A DNA stretch of 64,000 nt from Nitrospinota bacterium (GCA_022572725.1 JACZVJ010000002.1:1-64000), one strand, 5' to 3'. Positions 51,404-60,601 are shown, counted from the first letter of the stretch. The notes: generated from the letters alone by a model not told the origin. Made by a program: numbers and translations.

Positions 51404-52090
51404 GTGGGACCGAGTTCCCCTAAGCGGCGCCTTGTGATTACCATTGACGGCCCTGCTGGGGCCGGGAAGAGTACGACAGCCCGACAGCTGGCCTCTCGCT
51501 TGGGGTATACCTATTTAGACACAGGGGCGTTATATCGAGGAATTGCTTGGAAGGTAAAAATTTCAGGTGTTGACTATTCAAATACGAACCAACTGGAGCG
51601 ACTCCTTTCCACAATGGATCTGCGGGTATCGTTGCAGAACGGTGAAACGAGGGTCCTGGTTGACTCCAATGATGTCACGGCGCAACTTCGCTCACCGGAC
51701 ATCAGTCGCCTCGCCTCTTCGGTTGCAGCTATTCCCACCGTCCGGGAGTGGGCGCTTCCTATTCAACAGAGGTGCGCAGGGACGGGTGGAATCGTGGTAG
51801 AAGGGCGCGACATAGGAACATGTGTTTTCCCGGACGCCGACGCCAAATTTTTTCTGGACGCCGACGTCAAGACGCGAACCAACCGTCGATTCCAGGATGA
51901 GCTCAAAGTTGGCCAGGGCGGTGACCGCCGTAAAGTCCAAGACCAGCTTCTTGCCAGAGATGCGCAGGATCGGTCCAGAAAGATTGCCCCTTTGAAACCG
52001 GCTCCCGATGCGGTGGTGATTGATTCCTCGCTCCTGACAGTGGGCCAGGTCGTTGACAAAATGATGGAAATAATTTCCGCTCGACGGTGA
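51404..52090 (+). CDS. cmk: Cytidylate kinase
   Basis: Phosphorylates CMP and dCMP. The P-loop is IDGPAGAGKSTTARQLA (about residues 14-30), and YLDTGALYRGIA, VVEGRDIGTCVFPDA and KFFLDAD follow. The 228 residues match the family. The start GTG at 51404 has no clear ribosome site. cmk before plsC and rpsA is a common arrangement. Its stop overlaps the plsC start (GTGA). Confidence 0.96.
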   Translation: MGPSSPKRRLVITIDGPAGAGKSTTARQLASRLGYTYLDTGALYRGIAWKVKISGVDYSNTNQLERLLSTMDLRVSLQNGETRVLVDSNDVTAQLRSPDISRLASSVAAIPTVREWALPIQQRCAGTGGIVVEGRDIGTCVFPDADAKFFLDADVKTRTNRRFQDELKVGQGGDRRKVQDQLLARDAQDRSRKIAPLKPAPDAVVIDSSLLTVGQVVDKMMEIISARR

Positions 52091-52725
52091 GCGCATTAGG
52101 GTATGGGATCCTTTGGCTTCTGTTCAGGGTCGTGGGCCAAATTTTCCTTCGATACCGGACCATTGGAGCCGAACACATTCCCCCCAAAGGTGGTGTGCTG
52201 TTGGCCGCCAACCACGCGAGTTATGCCGACATTCCCTTATTAGGGTGCGGGGTTGCGCGCCGGCTTGCCTTTTTGGGACGGTCCAACTTATTTCCGAACC
52301 CTGTCCTGAAGTGGATGTTGCGGTCTCTTGGCTGGATTCCGCTAAAAACCGAACGCTTGGATCGCCAAGCCTTCGGGGAGGCCATTAAGTTGTTGAAAGC
52401 GGGTAAGCCCGTTGTCATCTTTCCCGAGGGAACTCGCACACCCAATGGGAAACTGCAGCCCGGAAAACCAGGCATTGGCGTGATTGTCGCGGAAGCCGAG
52501 TGCCAGGTGGTTCCCGTGTATATTGGAGGCACCTACAAGGTTTTACCGATGGGATCGTCTCGAATTCGCCTTCACCCTGTGGTCGTGACGTTTGGAGAGC
52601 CCATTTCTTTCAGTGAAGACACCCAAACCTATCAGGGGAAGGCTTTTTATGAGCATGTGAGTCGAACGGTTATGGCGAGGATCGCTGAGTTAAGCCACGT
52701 GGGGCAGTCGGCGACGCCTGTTTGA
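52087..52725 (+). CDS. plsC: 1-acyl-sn-glycerol-3-phosphate acyltransferase
   Basis: Second acylation step of phosphatidic acid synthesis, at the inner membrane. The catalytic motif is NHASYAD (H-X4-D), followed by FPEGTRTPNGKLQPGKPG and VVPVYIGGTYKVLP. The N-terminal hydrophobic stretch (ILWLLFRVVGQIFL) is a membrane anchor. 212 residues. Confidence 0.94.
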   Translation: MSALGYGILWLLFRVVGQIFLRYRTIGAEHIPPKGGVLLAANHASYADIPLLGCGVARRLAFLGRSNLFPNPVLKWMLRSLGWIPLKTERLDRQAFGEAIKLLKAGKPVVIFPEGTRTPNGKLQPGKPGIGVIVAEAECQVVPVYIGGTYKVLPMGSSRIRLHPVVVTFGEPISFSEDTQTYQGKAFYEHVSRTVMARIAELSHVGQSATPV

Positions 52726-52780
52726 TCAACCCAGGGTCCCCAGCCGCCCACGTTTTCACAATGGCTGGCTGACCACTTGC

Positions 52781-52802
52781 CCACCGCGGGTCAGTGCGGT
52801 GG
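52781..52802 (+). promoter_or_regulatory. Hairpin in the rpsA leader
   Basis: CCACCGC (52781-52787) and GCGGTGG (52796-52802) form a perfect 7-bp stem with an 8-base loop, ending a few bases before the AGGA ribosome site of rpsA. It is placed to affect S1 translation. Confidence 0.5.
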
Positions 52803-52817
52803 AGATTAGGATTATGG

Positions 52818-54545
52818 ATGGACATCGCATCAGAGCCAACTGAAGAATTTGACCGAGGGTCCCTTGCTTCTCTTTATGAGGAAACCTTTCGCAATTTCGA
52901 AGAGGGAACCATCACCGAAGGCCGGGTGGTGGCGATTCAAAAAGATAGAGTCGTCGTTGATATTGGGTACAAATCTGAGGGGATGATTTCCACCAGTCAG
53001 TTTATTCCCGAGGAACTTGAGACTCTTTCGGTCAATGACCGCGTACAGGTCTATATCGAACAACGGGAAGATGCAGAGGGCAATCTTGTCCTTTCCAAGG
53101 AAAAGGCCGACAAGATGAAGACTTGGGAAGACCTGGAAATCGCCCATCGAGATGATAAAGAAGTCCAAGGGCGAGTCATCTCCCGCATAAAAGGCGGGAT
53201 GATGGTGGATATCGGCGTGAAGGCTTTTCTCCCCGGTTCCCAAATTGACCTGACCCCCATTCGAGATCTTGACGGGTTGGTCGGAAAAACCTTTTCTTTT
53301 AAGATCATCAAAATAAACCACCGGCGAGGGAATGTGGTCATTTCCCGTCGCGCCCTCCTCGAAGAAACTCGCGATAAGAAACGGCGAACCACCTTATCGA
53401 CTTTGGCCGAAGGTCAGCTTATCCAAGGGATTGTGAAAAACATCACCGATTACGGCGCCTTCTTGGATTTGGGAGGCATTGATGGACTCCTGCACATCAC
53501 CGATATCTCATGGGGACGGGTTGGCCATCCATCGGACATGTTCCGGGTGGGCGACAGACTGGACGTGTTGGTTCTGAAATACGATCGGGAGTCCGGACGG
53601 ATCTCCTTGGGACTCAAACAAAAAACCGCAGATCCGTGGATGGACATTGCCACCAAATATCCCGAAGGATCGCGGGCTCAGGGAAAGGTCGTCAGCCTGA
53701 CCGATTACGGAGCGTTTGTTGAACTGGTCCCCGGCGTTGAGGGCCTTGTTCACGTTTCAGAAATGTCGTGGACCCATGAGGTGCGGCATCCGTCACGGGT
53801 AGTCTCGGTCGGCGATTATATCGAGGCCCAAGTCCTTCATGTGGACCAACATGGGAGAAAGATCTCCTTGGGGATGAAACAGACGGCTCCCAACCCGTGG
53901 GACCTTATTCAATCGCGGTATCCTGTTGGCACCCGGATTGAGGGGAAAGTAAAAAGTGTCACAGACTTCGGCACGTTCGTGGGCCTTGACGAAGGGATTG
54001 ACGGGCTTATTCACATTTCGGATATGTCATGGACTAGACACATTAAGCATCCTTCCGAGTTGTTCAAAAAGGGGCTGCGGGTGGAAGCCGTCATCTTACG
54101 AATCGATAAAGAAAAAGAACGGCTTTCCCTCGGGTACAAACAACTTATCCCAGATCCCTGGAAGTCAGAAATTCCAACCCGATATCAGGTCGGTGGGACG
54201 GCTTCGGGCCCCATATCCAAAATTGCCGATTTTGGTGTGTTTGTCGAGCTGGAGGGCGGAATCGAAGGCCTCATCCACATTAGCGAGATTGGTCAGGAAC
54301 CTCATGGGCGACTCGAGGACAAATTTAAAATTGGTGACCCCATCACCGCCAAGATTGTCAAAGTCGATTGCGATGACCGGAAAATTGCCCTAAGCTTGCG
54401 GGAGTATAATCAGGGTCTTGAGACTCAAGAACTCGAGGAATTTCATTCAGCCCAAGGGGATCCGGACCAAAGTTTAGGGCGGGTCGCGGAAAGCCAGGAA
54501 AGCCCCCGGCAGGAAGAGTCGAGCAATCAAGGAGAAAATGCCTGA
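52818..54545 (+). CDS. rpsA: 30S ribosomal protein S1
   Basis: Binds mRNA on the ribosome. Six S1 domains are visible at about residues 29-98, 113-180, 197-268, 283-354, 370-440 and 457-525. The last four carry the repeated core (ITDYGAFLDL, LTDYGAFVEL, VTDFGTFVGL, IADFGVFVEL). The tail is acidic and Gln/Ser-rich. The ATG at 52818 (MDIASEP) has AGGA upstream and gives 575 residues; a GTG at 52794 falls in the leader hairpin. Confidence 0.96.
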   Translation: MDIASEPTEEFDRGSLASLYEETFRNFEEGTITEGRVVAIQKDRVVVDIGYKSEGMISTSQFIPEELETLSVNDRVQVYIEQREDAEGNLVLSKEKADKMKTWEDLEIAHRDDKEVQGRVISRIKGGMMVDIGVKAFLPGSQIDLTPIRDLDGLVGKTFSFKIIKINHRRGNVVISRRALLEETRDKKRRTTLSTLAEGQLIQGIVKNITDYGAFLDLGGIDGLLHITDISWGRVGHPSDMFRVGDRLDVLVLKYDRESGRISLGLKQKTADPWMDIATKYPEGSRAQGKVVSLTDYGAFVELVPGVEGLVHVSEMSWTHEVRHPSRVVSVGDYIEAQVLHVDQHGRKISLGMKQTAPNPWDLIQSRYPVGTRIEGKVKSVTDFGTFVGLDEGIDGLIHISDMSWTRHIKHPSELFKKGLRVEAVILRIDKEKERLSLGYKQLIPDPWKSEIPTRYQVGGTASGPISKIADFGVFVELEGGIEGLIHISEIGQEPHGRLEDKFKIGDPITAKIVKVDCDDRKIALSLREYNQGLETQELEEFHSAQGDPDQSLGRVAESQESPRQEESSNQGENA

Positions 54546-54557
54546 ACAGGTGACGTG

Positions 54558-55451
54558 ATGTCCGAATCACAGCCAGGCCCTGCTTCTCCTACCCGATGGC
54601 GCCGAATCTTCTGGATGTTAGCGAGCGCTTTCGTGCTCACGCTGTTGGGCAAGGCCCTTCTTCCCGAATTGACCTCCTTCGGGCAAGAGCGCATTGCCCT
54701 GGTCAGAGTGGAAGGCCCCATTCTGAACTCCCAACCTGCGGCCGGCGAAATTAAGACATTCGGAGAAGACCCCTTAGTCAAAGCTATCGTCCTTCGGATC
54801 GATAGCCCGGGCGGTGGGGTGGCCTCTTCACAAGAAATTTACAATGCGGTCAAACGGGTCAGGGAGCAACACAAAAAACCCGTGGTTGTCTCCATGGGAA
54901 CCGTGGCAGCCTCCGGTGGGTATTATATTGCCGTCGCCGCGGATCGAATTTTAGCCAATCCCGGCACGCTCACCGGAAGTATCGGGGTCATTATGCAGAT
55001 GGCCAACCTGGAAGAACTCCTAGAAAAAATCGGCGTTCGGAATGTGGTCATCAAGAGCGGACGCTATAAGGATGTGGGGTCGCCCTTCCGGGCTATGGGA
55101 GAGGAGGACCGGGAACTCCTACAATCGGTTATGGATGATGCTCACCGGCAATTTATTGAAGCCGTGGCAGAAGGACGGTCCCTGGATATCGCCGATGTGG
55201 AGGTTTTGGCGGACGGACGGATTTTTACCGGGCAACAGGCCAAGGACGTTCTGTTAATTGATGAAATTGGGGACCTTCAAGACGCCATAAAGCTTGCCGC
55301 CGATATGAGCGGAATCAAGTACCCTCCAAAGGTGATTGAACCCTCCCGGCGATTTTCTTTTCGGGAGTTTCTTACAAACCGTTTCTTCGGGAAGACCTCG
55401 GCACTGCCTCTTCAGACCGGAGTCCACTTATTGTACTTGATGGCCTTTTAA
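54558..55451 (+). CDS. sppA: Signal peptide peptidase SppA (short form)
   Basis: Membrane-bound serine protease that degrades leader peptides. A transmembrane segment spans about residues 17-34. The catalytic serine is Ser119 in TVAASGGYY, and the lysine is Lys171 in SGRYKDVGSP. IDSPGGGV is the conserved fold motif. The 297-residue length is the short single-domain form found in Gram-positive and many other bacteria, not the duplicated 600-residue enteric form. Confidence 0.95.
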   Translation: MSESQPGPASPTRWRRIFWMLASAFVLTLLGKALLPELTSFGQERIALVRVEGPILNSQPAAGEIKTFGEDPLVKAIVLRIDSPGGGVASSQEIYNAVKRVREQHKKPVVVSMGTVAASGGYYIAVAADRILANPGTLTGSIGVIMQMANLEELLEKIGVRNVVIKSGRYKDVGSPFRAMGEEDRELLQSVMDDAHRQFIEAVAEGRSLDIADVEVLADGRIFTGQQAKDVLLIDEIGDLQDAIKLAADMSGIKYPPKVIEPSRRFSFREFLTNRFFGKTSALPLQTGVHLLYLMAF

Positions 55452-55530
55452 GGAGAGTCGGTTTGCGCCGACGAAACCAGCTTCCCAAACCAGTCACTCG
55501 GTCAATGTTATTTGATGAGGGAGACAAAAG

Positions 55531-55821
55531 ATGACAAAAGCTCATCTTATTGAAATGGTGGCAGAGAAGGTCCCAAACCTGAACCGACGGGAAGCAGAAA
55601 AGGTTGTCAATTGTTTCTTTGACTCGATTCGGGATGCTCTCCGGAATGGGGAAAAAACAGAAATCCGAGGATTTGGCAGTTTTCGCTTGCGAATCAGGCG
55701 GAACAAGAATGGACGGAATCCCAAAACCGGGGAAACCGTCTCGGTGCCCGAAAAACGAATGCCCTTTTTCAAGGCCGGCAAAGAAATCAAAGAACTGCTC
55801 AACAATAAGACGGCGGAATGA
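55531..55821 (+). CDS. HU/IHF-family DNA-binding protein
   Basis: DNA-bending histone-like protein of 96 residues. The N-terminus is MTKAHLIEMVAEKVP, the core is GFGSFRLRIRRNKNGRNPKTGE, and the DNA-inserting arm region leads to PFFKAGKEIKELL. The sequence looks closer to IHF than HU, but the subunit type cannot be fixed by eye. GAGGGAG precedes the ATG. The stop overlaps the PCP_red gene start by 4 bases. Confidence 0.94.
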   Translation: MTKAHLIEMVAEKVPNLNRREAEKVVNCFFDSIRDALRNGEKTEIRGFGSFRLRIRRNKNGRNPKTGETVSVPEKRMPFFKAGKEIKELLNNKTAE

Positions 55822-56813
55822 TCCCCGTGAACACCCCAAATTCTGACACCTCTATTCCGGAAGTCGCCTGGACCGAAGATGCCCTCCAACGGCTAGAACA
55901 GGCGCCTGTGTTTTTGAGGGGGATGGTCAAACGCCTTGCGGAGAAAAAGGCTCGAGAGCTTGAACGAGTTGAAATCACCAGCGAGCTCCTCGATCAATTC
56001 AAGCGGCAAATGATGGGACGGATGGGAGGGGAATCGGCGATGGCCGAAGCGGCTTCCCAAATGGGGAAAGGCCATTTGCCTTGGACGGCCGAGGCTCGAA
56101 AACGCCTCGAATCAGTTCCGGAGTTCATGCGGGCTATGATCCAGCGGATCGCGGAGGAAATCGCTCAGGAACGCGGACATTTAGAGGTCAACGTCGAGCT
56201 GTTTGAAAAGGTCGAAGCGTTGGGGGATAAACCCGAACATGCCTTAGCTCCTTTGGAATGGACGGAAGGGGCCCTCGCGATGTTGCACGAGAAGATCAAA
56301 GACTCACCTCCGATAGCCATGGAGTTTGTGACTGACATGCTGAAGCGGGACGCCGAAGACCTTGCCCGCGAACGGAAGTTATCCCGCATTGACGATGGGA
56401 TCCTGACCCAACTTTGGGAAGCTCCTCAGGAACAAATTGCGTGGACCGATGAGGCCTGGAAGCGACTTCTGACCTCACCAGATTTTGTCCGGAGCGGGAT
56501 CAGAAAGGCCGCCGAACGCCGAGCCAGGAAACTGGGGCTCAAAGAAATCGATTCCGAACATCTTACCCAATTTCGGAACGAAGCCATGATGAAGGCCGTG
56601 AAACGGATCCGGAGTTTTGGATACAAAGAACTCACCTTTAACGCCTTTGATGACGCACTCGAGAAGGTCAAACGATTGAAGGGCAATGATCAAGCGGAAC
56701 AACGACTTGGTGAAATCCGCGAATACATGAAAGAGAAACCGGAGGCGGGCGTCCTTGGGGAAGAATTAATGGATCGATTCCGAAAGTACCTCAAGGGCGA
56801 GGGAAAGCTCTAA
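55818..56813 (+). CDS. Four-repeat PCP_red (protochlorophyllide reductase-like) domain protein
   Basis: The 331-residue protein has four copies of a roughly 45-50 residue unit beginning with W-T and continuing A-x-x-x-L-(E/L)-x-x-P-x-F-x-R, then a long charged helix. The copies begin at about residues 18, 89, 148 and 209; the third carries a few extra residues. This unit resembles the small C-terminal domain of the ChlB/BchB subunit of dark-operative protochlorophyllide reductase (PCP_red). None of the nitrogenase-like parts is present and no photosynthesis genes are nearby. Its function is unknown to me. It is translationally coupled to the HU/IHF gene (ATGA overlap). Confidence 0.8.
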   Translation: MIPVNTPNSDTSIPEVAWTEDALQRLEQAPVFLRGMVKRLAEKKARELERVEITSELLDQFKRQMMGRMGGESAMAEAASQMGKGHLPWTAEARKRLESVPEFMRAMIQRIAEEIAQERGHLEVNVELFEKVEALGDKPEHALAPLEWTEGALAMLHEKIKDSPPIAMEFVTDMLKRDAEDLARERKLSRIDDGILTQLWEAPQEQIAWTDEAWKRLLTSPDFVRSGIRKAAERRARKLGLKEIDSEHLTQFRNEAMMKAVKRIRSFGYKELTFNAFDDALEKVKRLKGNDQAEQRLGEIREYMKEKPEAGVLGEELMDRFRKYLKGEGKL

Positions 56814-56875
56814 CGATCTTCCTGTCTCGGGTTCTCCAATCTTCTTTTCAGCTTTTCCCTCTCCAGTATTTCCTT

Positions 56876-57511
56876 TTATTCCTGACATTTCCCTTGTGCG
56901 GCAGCTCGTGCGAGTTGATCAACGACTTCGTTGTATGGCTCACCCGAATGGGCCAGAACCTTTTTCCACGTCAGAACCATGCCGGAATTGCGGACAGCCT
57001 TCACATAGGCCTGGGTAAAGGGCATTTTAGCTTTCCATGAACCCTGCGGCCAGCTCGCCAGACCTTGGTAATCATAATAAACGGTTGCGGCAGGGATTCT
57101 CTGGTGTTCGCACCAGGCAAGGGCTCTGAGGACCGCGGTAATTTCTCCAGCCACATTTCGATGGACGTGGGCCTCCGGCGAAACATCGTTCCCGTTGGCT
57201 CGGTGCAGCTCCTGGCCTCCCTCCATAACAAGGTAAGCCCAACCGAAACGCATGCCCCCTTCCGCATGCTGGAGGCAGGCTCCATCAACCCAAATACCCA
57301 CCGGCCCATGGATTTTTGGAGCCCTTTTTCTTCTCCTTTCCTTCCTTGGAGCGCCTTGGCCTGAACTCCCAGAGGCGAAAACCTCTGCTTCTTGGCTGGT
57401 CTTAAAGGATTCGTATTTCGCCCCAGAAAATCCCTCCACCTGAGCCCGACACGCCTCCCAAGTTGTGTAGACTCCAGGCTGACGCCCTTTCTGGACCCCA
57501 TAGAACTTCAT
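56876..57511 (-). CDS. rnhA: Ribonuclease HI with N-terminal hybrid-binding domain
   Basis: Cuts RNA in RNA-DNA hybrids. The N-terminal 45 residues (KFYGVQKGRQPGVYTTWEAC then EGFSGAKYESFKT) form the viroplasmin-like hybrid-binding domain seen in eukaryotic and some bacterial RNases HI. A basic linker follows, and then the catalytic domain with Asp76 (IWVDGAC), Glu123 (GEITAVLRAL), Asp147 (YYDYQG) and Asp198 (NEVVDQLA). It is 211 residues long, starts 8 bases after the TPR gene and is convergent with the PCP_red gene. Confidence 0.93.
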   Translation of the reverse strand: MKFYGVQKGRQPGVYTTWEACRAQVEGFSGAKYESFKTSQEAEVFASGSSGQGAPRKERRRKRAPKIHGPVGIWVDGACLQHAEGGMRFGWAYLVMEGGQELHRANGNDVSPEAHVHRNVAGEITAVLRALAWCEHQRIPAATVYYDYQGLASWPQGSWKAKMPFTQAYVKAVRNSGMVLTWKKVLAHSGEPYNEVVDQLARAAAQGKCQE

Positions 57512-57519
57512 GGCCTTGG

Positions 57520-58668
57520 TTATTCACCCTTGAGTTTTTTTACTCGCTTCCGGACGAGGGTGGCGCGCCCTTCCTCCTCCGGTATGCCTTCAGCAAGGGC
57601 CAAATAGGTTTCATATTCCTCGATCGCCCGGCTTGGGTTTACCACTTCCAAGGCTTCAGCCAGGTTGAACCGTGCCCGAGCATAGTTTGGTTTCAAAATA
57701 ATGGCCCGTTCGAACAACTCACTTGCTTGGATACGGTGTCCCTGCTGCGCAACCACAGCTCCGAGGTGGTTAATCACCTCCGGCACATTAGGCCGAATGG
57801 TCAAAGCCTGCTCGAGTTGAGCACGGGACTCCTGTAAAAGCCCCTCCTCCTGGAGAGCTAACCCCAGTCGATGATGGGTTTCAGAAAGCCTTACTGAATC
57901 TTCGAACCCGTGGGAAATGGCCTTCGTGTACGCCTTGATTGCCGTCCTGGCATCCCGAACCCCACACGACGCAAACAATGCGGCTTCTCCCCTCGCGAAT
58001 TGCTGAAGTGCCAAGAAGTCTTTGGCTTTCTCCGAGACAATATCGCCACCTTGGGTCCTTCCTTCAACGCCTTGGGAAAGCTCGAATCCCGGAAGGAAAG
58101 CTTTTTGGTAGCTGGTGAGGAGCGGTTCATATGGATCAATGGCCACTGAAGCCACGAGTAATTTCGGGGCATCATCACTTTCTAGGACGAGGTATTGAGT
58201 TGTACTGGTTTTATCACCGGTTCGGTAGAGCACAGCGGTCTGGAGAGATCTCCCTCCTAACAAACTGGTCGAGTTTAAATAGACCTCAAACGTAGGATTT
58301 AACTGGGTGAGGGTTCCACGAAGAACCGAGTAGGGTTGAAGACTGAGCCCATCAAGGTACCGAAACACACCACCAACAAAAACATCATCCTCATTGAAAA
58401 AATAGAACCGATCATGGTCGGGTTGGAGACTCTGGGCAATTCGTTGGAGCTGCTCTCCGGATCCCCATGGCTTTCGAGTGAACGATGTCCCTTCCCAGCT
58501 CGCGAGGATTAGCGGCTTCGCATCACAGAGCCGAGTAGTTCCAAGCAATTCCAGATCGCTTTCAGAGGGCGGGAATTCCGGTTGGGAGGCCGGGGTGGCA
58601 CAAGAAAGGAGCAACGAGAGGATGGCGAATATGCTCAGCCACCCAACCCAGCATTTCACAGCACTCAT
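57520..58668 (-). CDS. TPR-repeat lipoprotein
   Basis: The first 23 residues form a lipoprotein signal with the lipobox LLSC (Cys23). A domain of about 200 residues that I do not recognise follows, rich in beta-type sequence. The C-terminal third has tetratricopeptide repeats (about residues 255-350; HHRLGLALQEEGLLQESRAQ, then VINHLGAVVAQQGHRIQASE). It is probably anchored at the periplasmic face of a membrane. The start at 58668 fits a signal peptide better than the ATG at 58695. Confidence 0.85.
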   Translation of the reverse strand: MSAVKCWVGWLSIFAILSLLLSCATPASQPEFPPSESDLELLGTTRLCDAKPLILASWEGTSFTRKPWGSGEQLQRIAQSLQPDHDRFYFFNEDDVFVGGVFRYLDGLSLQPYSVLRGTLTQLNPTFEVYLNSTSLLGGRSLQTAVLYRTGDKTSTTQYLVLESDDAPKLLVASVAIDPYEPLLTSYQKAFLPGFELSQGVEGRTQGGDIVSEKAKDFLALQQFARGEAALFASCGVRDARTAIKAYTKAISHGFEDSVRLSETHHRLGLALQEEGLLQESRAQLEQALTIRPNVPEVINHLGAVVAQQGHRIQASELFERAIILKPNYARARFNLAEALEVVNPSRAIEEYETYLALAEGIPEEEGRATLVRKRVKKLKGE

Positions 58669-58890
58669 TCCGCCCGACCGGTTAGATGAATACATGCAAG
58701 GTCAAAAAAGACTAGAAGCTGACAAGATCCTCCAAGAGCACAACGTCGGGAGATTTTCTAAAATTTTTACGCATGCCAGCGGTGAAAAAGAATCAAGATA
58801 GAAATGATTGGACTGGCTCAGGCCATGGCAACATCAACCACCGAAAACCAAAAGATGTCTGAGTTGAGGATGGGATAATTGATGGGGAAG

Positions 58891-58965
58891 TGGTGGGCGA
58901 TACTGGTATTGAACCAGTGGCCTCTTCCGTGTGAGGGAAGCGCTCTCCCACTGAGCTAATCGCCC
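58891..58965 (-). tRNA. tRNA-Val (CAC)
   Basis: Acceptor stem GGGCGAT/ATCGCCC, anticodon stem CTTCC/GGAAG around loop CTCACAC (anticodon CAC), T stem CTGG/CCAG with loop TTCAATA, and an encoded CCA. It is the second valine tRNA in this window. Confidence 0.96.
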
Positions 58966-58975
58966 ACAGGTGGTC

Positions 58976-59005
58976 AGTCTACCACAGGGGTATGGAGAGG
59001 GACAA
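58976..59005 (-). promoter_or_regulatory. Likely promoter of tRNA-Val(CAC)
   Basis: On the minus strand TTGTCC (59000-59005) and TAGACT (58976-58981) are 18 bases apart. The predicted start lies a few bases before the tRNA. Each box matches the consensus at 4 of 6 positions. Confidence 0.4.
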
Positions 59006-59143
59006 CGAACCCGCATCGGAAATATCCTATCGAGCCAATTCGGTGTGGCCTTTCTCCATGGAGTGAGGCGAGGTTGTGCCCGATGAGAGGATACATCCCT
59101 CTGATTTTTTGTTATTATCTCTTTTTGGCCAACGGTGTGAAAC

Positions 59144-59836
59144 ATGCCACCTCTCCTAGCTCTCATCCTTGCCACTGTTCTTATACTCGGCACCGCACAG
59201 TCCAATTCCCAAGTTCAGGCCCCGCCACCTACCAAAGCAATAAGGGCGGGTACCATTCTCATCGCGAGTCCTCATCTGCTGGACCCACACTTTCAAAAAA
59301 CCGTTGTCTTGATCTGCCAGCATAGCTCACAGGGGACGATTGGGCTGATTCTGAACCGTCCCCTGGAAATTCCCCTGTCAAAGGCCCTGCCAACAGTCCC
59401 CGCGCTGGAAGGAACCTCTCATGTCCTTTACACTGGTGGCCCCGTTCGACCGAAAGGGATTCTCATGCTCTTCCATACCGATACCCCACCAGCCAACACG
59501 CGGAAAGTCTTTGAGGAGGTTTACTTTGGAGGGAACGAAGAGGTGGTCGAAAAGATAGTAACCAACCCGAATCCAGGCATGCCGTTTCGAGTGTACGCTG
59601 GTCATGCAAGCTGGTCCCCCGGGCAGCTCAACGCCGAGATTGAACGGGGGGGCTGGGCGACCCAGTTGGCTGAAGTGAACAGCGTGTTTGACCCAGCCCC
59701 TACGACCCTTTGGGATTACTGGTACCACAAACTCACCACCCCTCATTTGTTGATTAAGAATTCCATTTATCTCAGGAAAAACCAGGTTCGCCACGAGGGC
59801 GTGAGCAGTTTCCGCCGGGACAGGCCTTTGCCGTGA
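59144..59836 (+). CDS. yqgE: YqgE/AlgH (UPF0301) family protein with a signal peptide
   Basis: The core from about residue 34 (RAGTILIASPHLLDPHFQKTVVLICQH; GTIGLILNRPLEIPL; LYTGGPVRPKGILMLFH) is clearly YqgE/AlgH, a family of uncertain function whose usual members start directly at this strand and have no export signal. Here a 30-residue hydrophobic leader (LLALILATVLILGTAQS) precedes the core and ends in a signal-peptidase-like site. The core is complete, including YAGHASWSPGQLNAEI. The total length is 230 residues. Export is predicted, not proved. Confidence 0.88.
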   Translation: MPPLLALILATVLILGTAQSNSQVQAPPPTKAIRAGTILIASPHLLDPHFQKTVVLICQHSSQGTIGLILNRPLEIPLSKALPTVPALEGTSHVLYTGGPVRPKGILMLFHTDTPPANTRKVFEEVYFGGNEEVVEKIVTNPNPGMPFRVYAGHASWSPGQLNAEIERGGWATQLAEVNSVFDPAPTTLWDYWYHKLTTPHLLIKNSIYLRKNQVRHEGVSSFRRDRPLP

Positions 59837-60024
59837 TAGAAAAGCTGCCACCCCCGGGTAGCATCGAAGATCGGCTTTTGAATGGCCTGGCCCTTGGCAA
59901 TCCTTGGAGAAATGGGAGACTCGGGCAAAAACAATCCTTTCATGACCAGGCCTCCCAGGTGAAACAAGAGAAAATTGAGCACGGAGTTCTCACGCCGGAA
60001 GACACCCGGTCAACACGGATTTAG
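59833..60024 (+). CDS. Possible 63-residue protein overlapping yqgE
   Basis: A short frame whose GTG start overlaps the yqgE stop (GTGA), the pattern used for coupled genes elsewhere in this window. It is polar and Gln/Lys-rich, without a recognisable motif. Only the overlap supports it; it could be chance. Confidence 0.2.
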   Translation: MIEKLPPPGSIEDRLLNGLALGNPWRNGRLGQKQSFHDQASQVKQEKIEHGVLTPEDTRSTRI

Positions 60025-60601
60025 GCGGAACCCATCGACTCACGGTTTAGACGCTGCTAAACTATTATGACCAGGGAAGGAGTACCGAATTGAAGGCCAG
60101 ACCCCAGAGGTTCCCTGTGGCAATCCCTGGCACGATAATACTTACATAAAACTGTTGATTCTTCTTGACCTGCCCCACCAAGATGTTCATAAATGCTGCC
60201 TTTCAAAGAGGTTGGGGGTTGCAAACTGCCCGAGGGCACAAGCAGAGTTGCACCGTGCGGGAACACCCTGAACCATTCAACTGTTCCTCTCTCACTTCCT
60301 TCCAGAATGGGGAGAGTCTCACTCCCTACGCTGGGCGGACTCATCCATTTATCTCCTCTCTTATTCGTCCTTCATCCGTGTTGAGAACATTTCCCCTGGG
60401 CAACGAACACAGGGCCCGGTCCATTTTAGCAGGCAGCTAAACGAGGAGCGACCGGGTTGGAGGATAAGCGCGGGGCTGGATTCCAGCTTGTGGGAATCGT
60501 GTTCGTCAAGAAGACGGATCCCAACAAACTCACCCAACCCCTTTGGAGAAGGAGAGGTTTTATGGAAGGTTAGGCACCCTTCCGCGAGCAGAGGGACCCC
60601 C
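60025..60601. other. Leader region before the histidine kinase
   Basis: No convincing gene is seen. TTGACC (60165-60170) and CATAAA (60188-60193), 17 bases apart, form a possible plus-strand promoter. The frame leading into the kinase is open from 60488, but the ribosome site and family match favour the later ATG. Confidence 0.3.
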
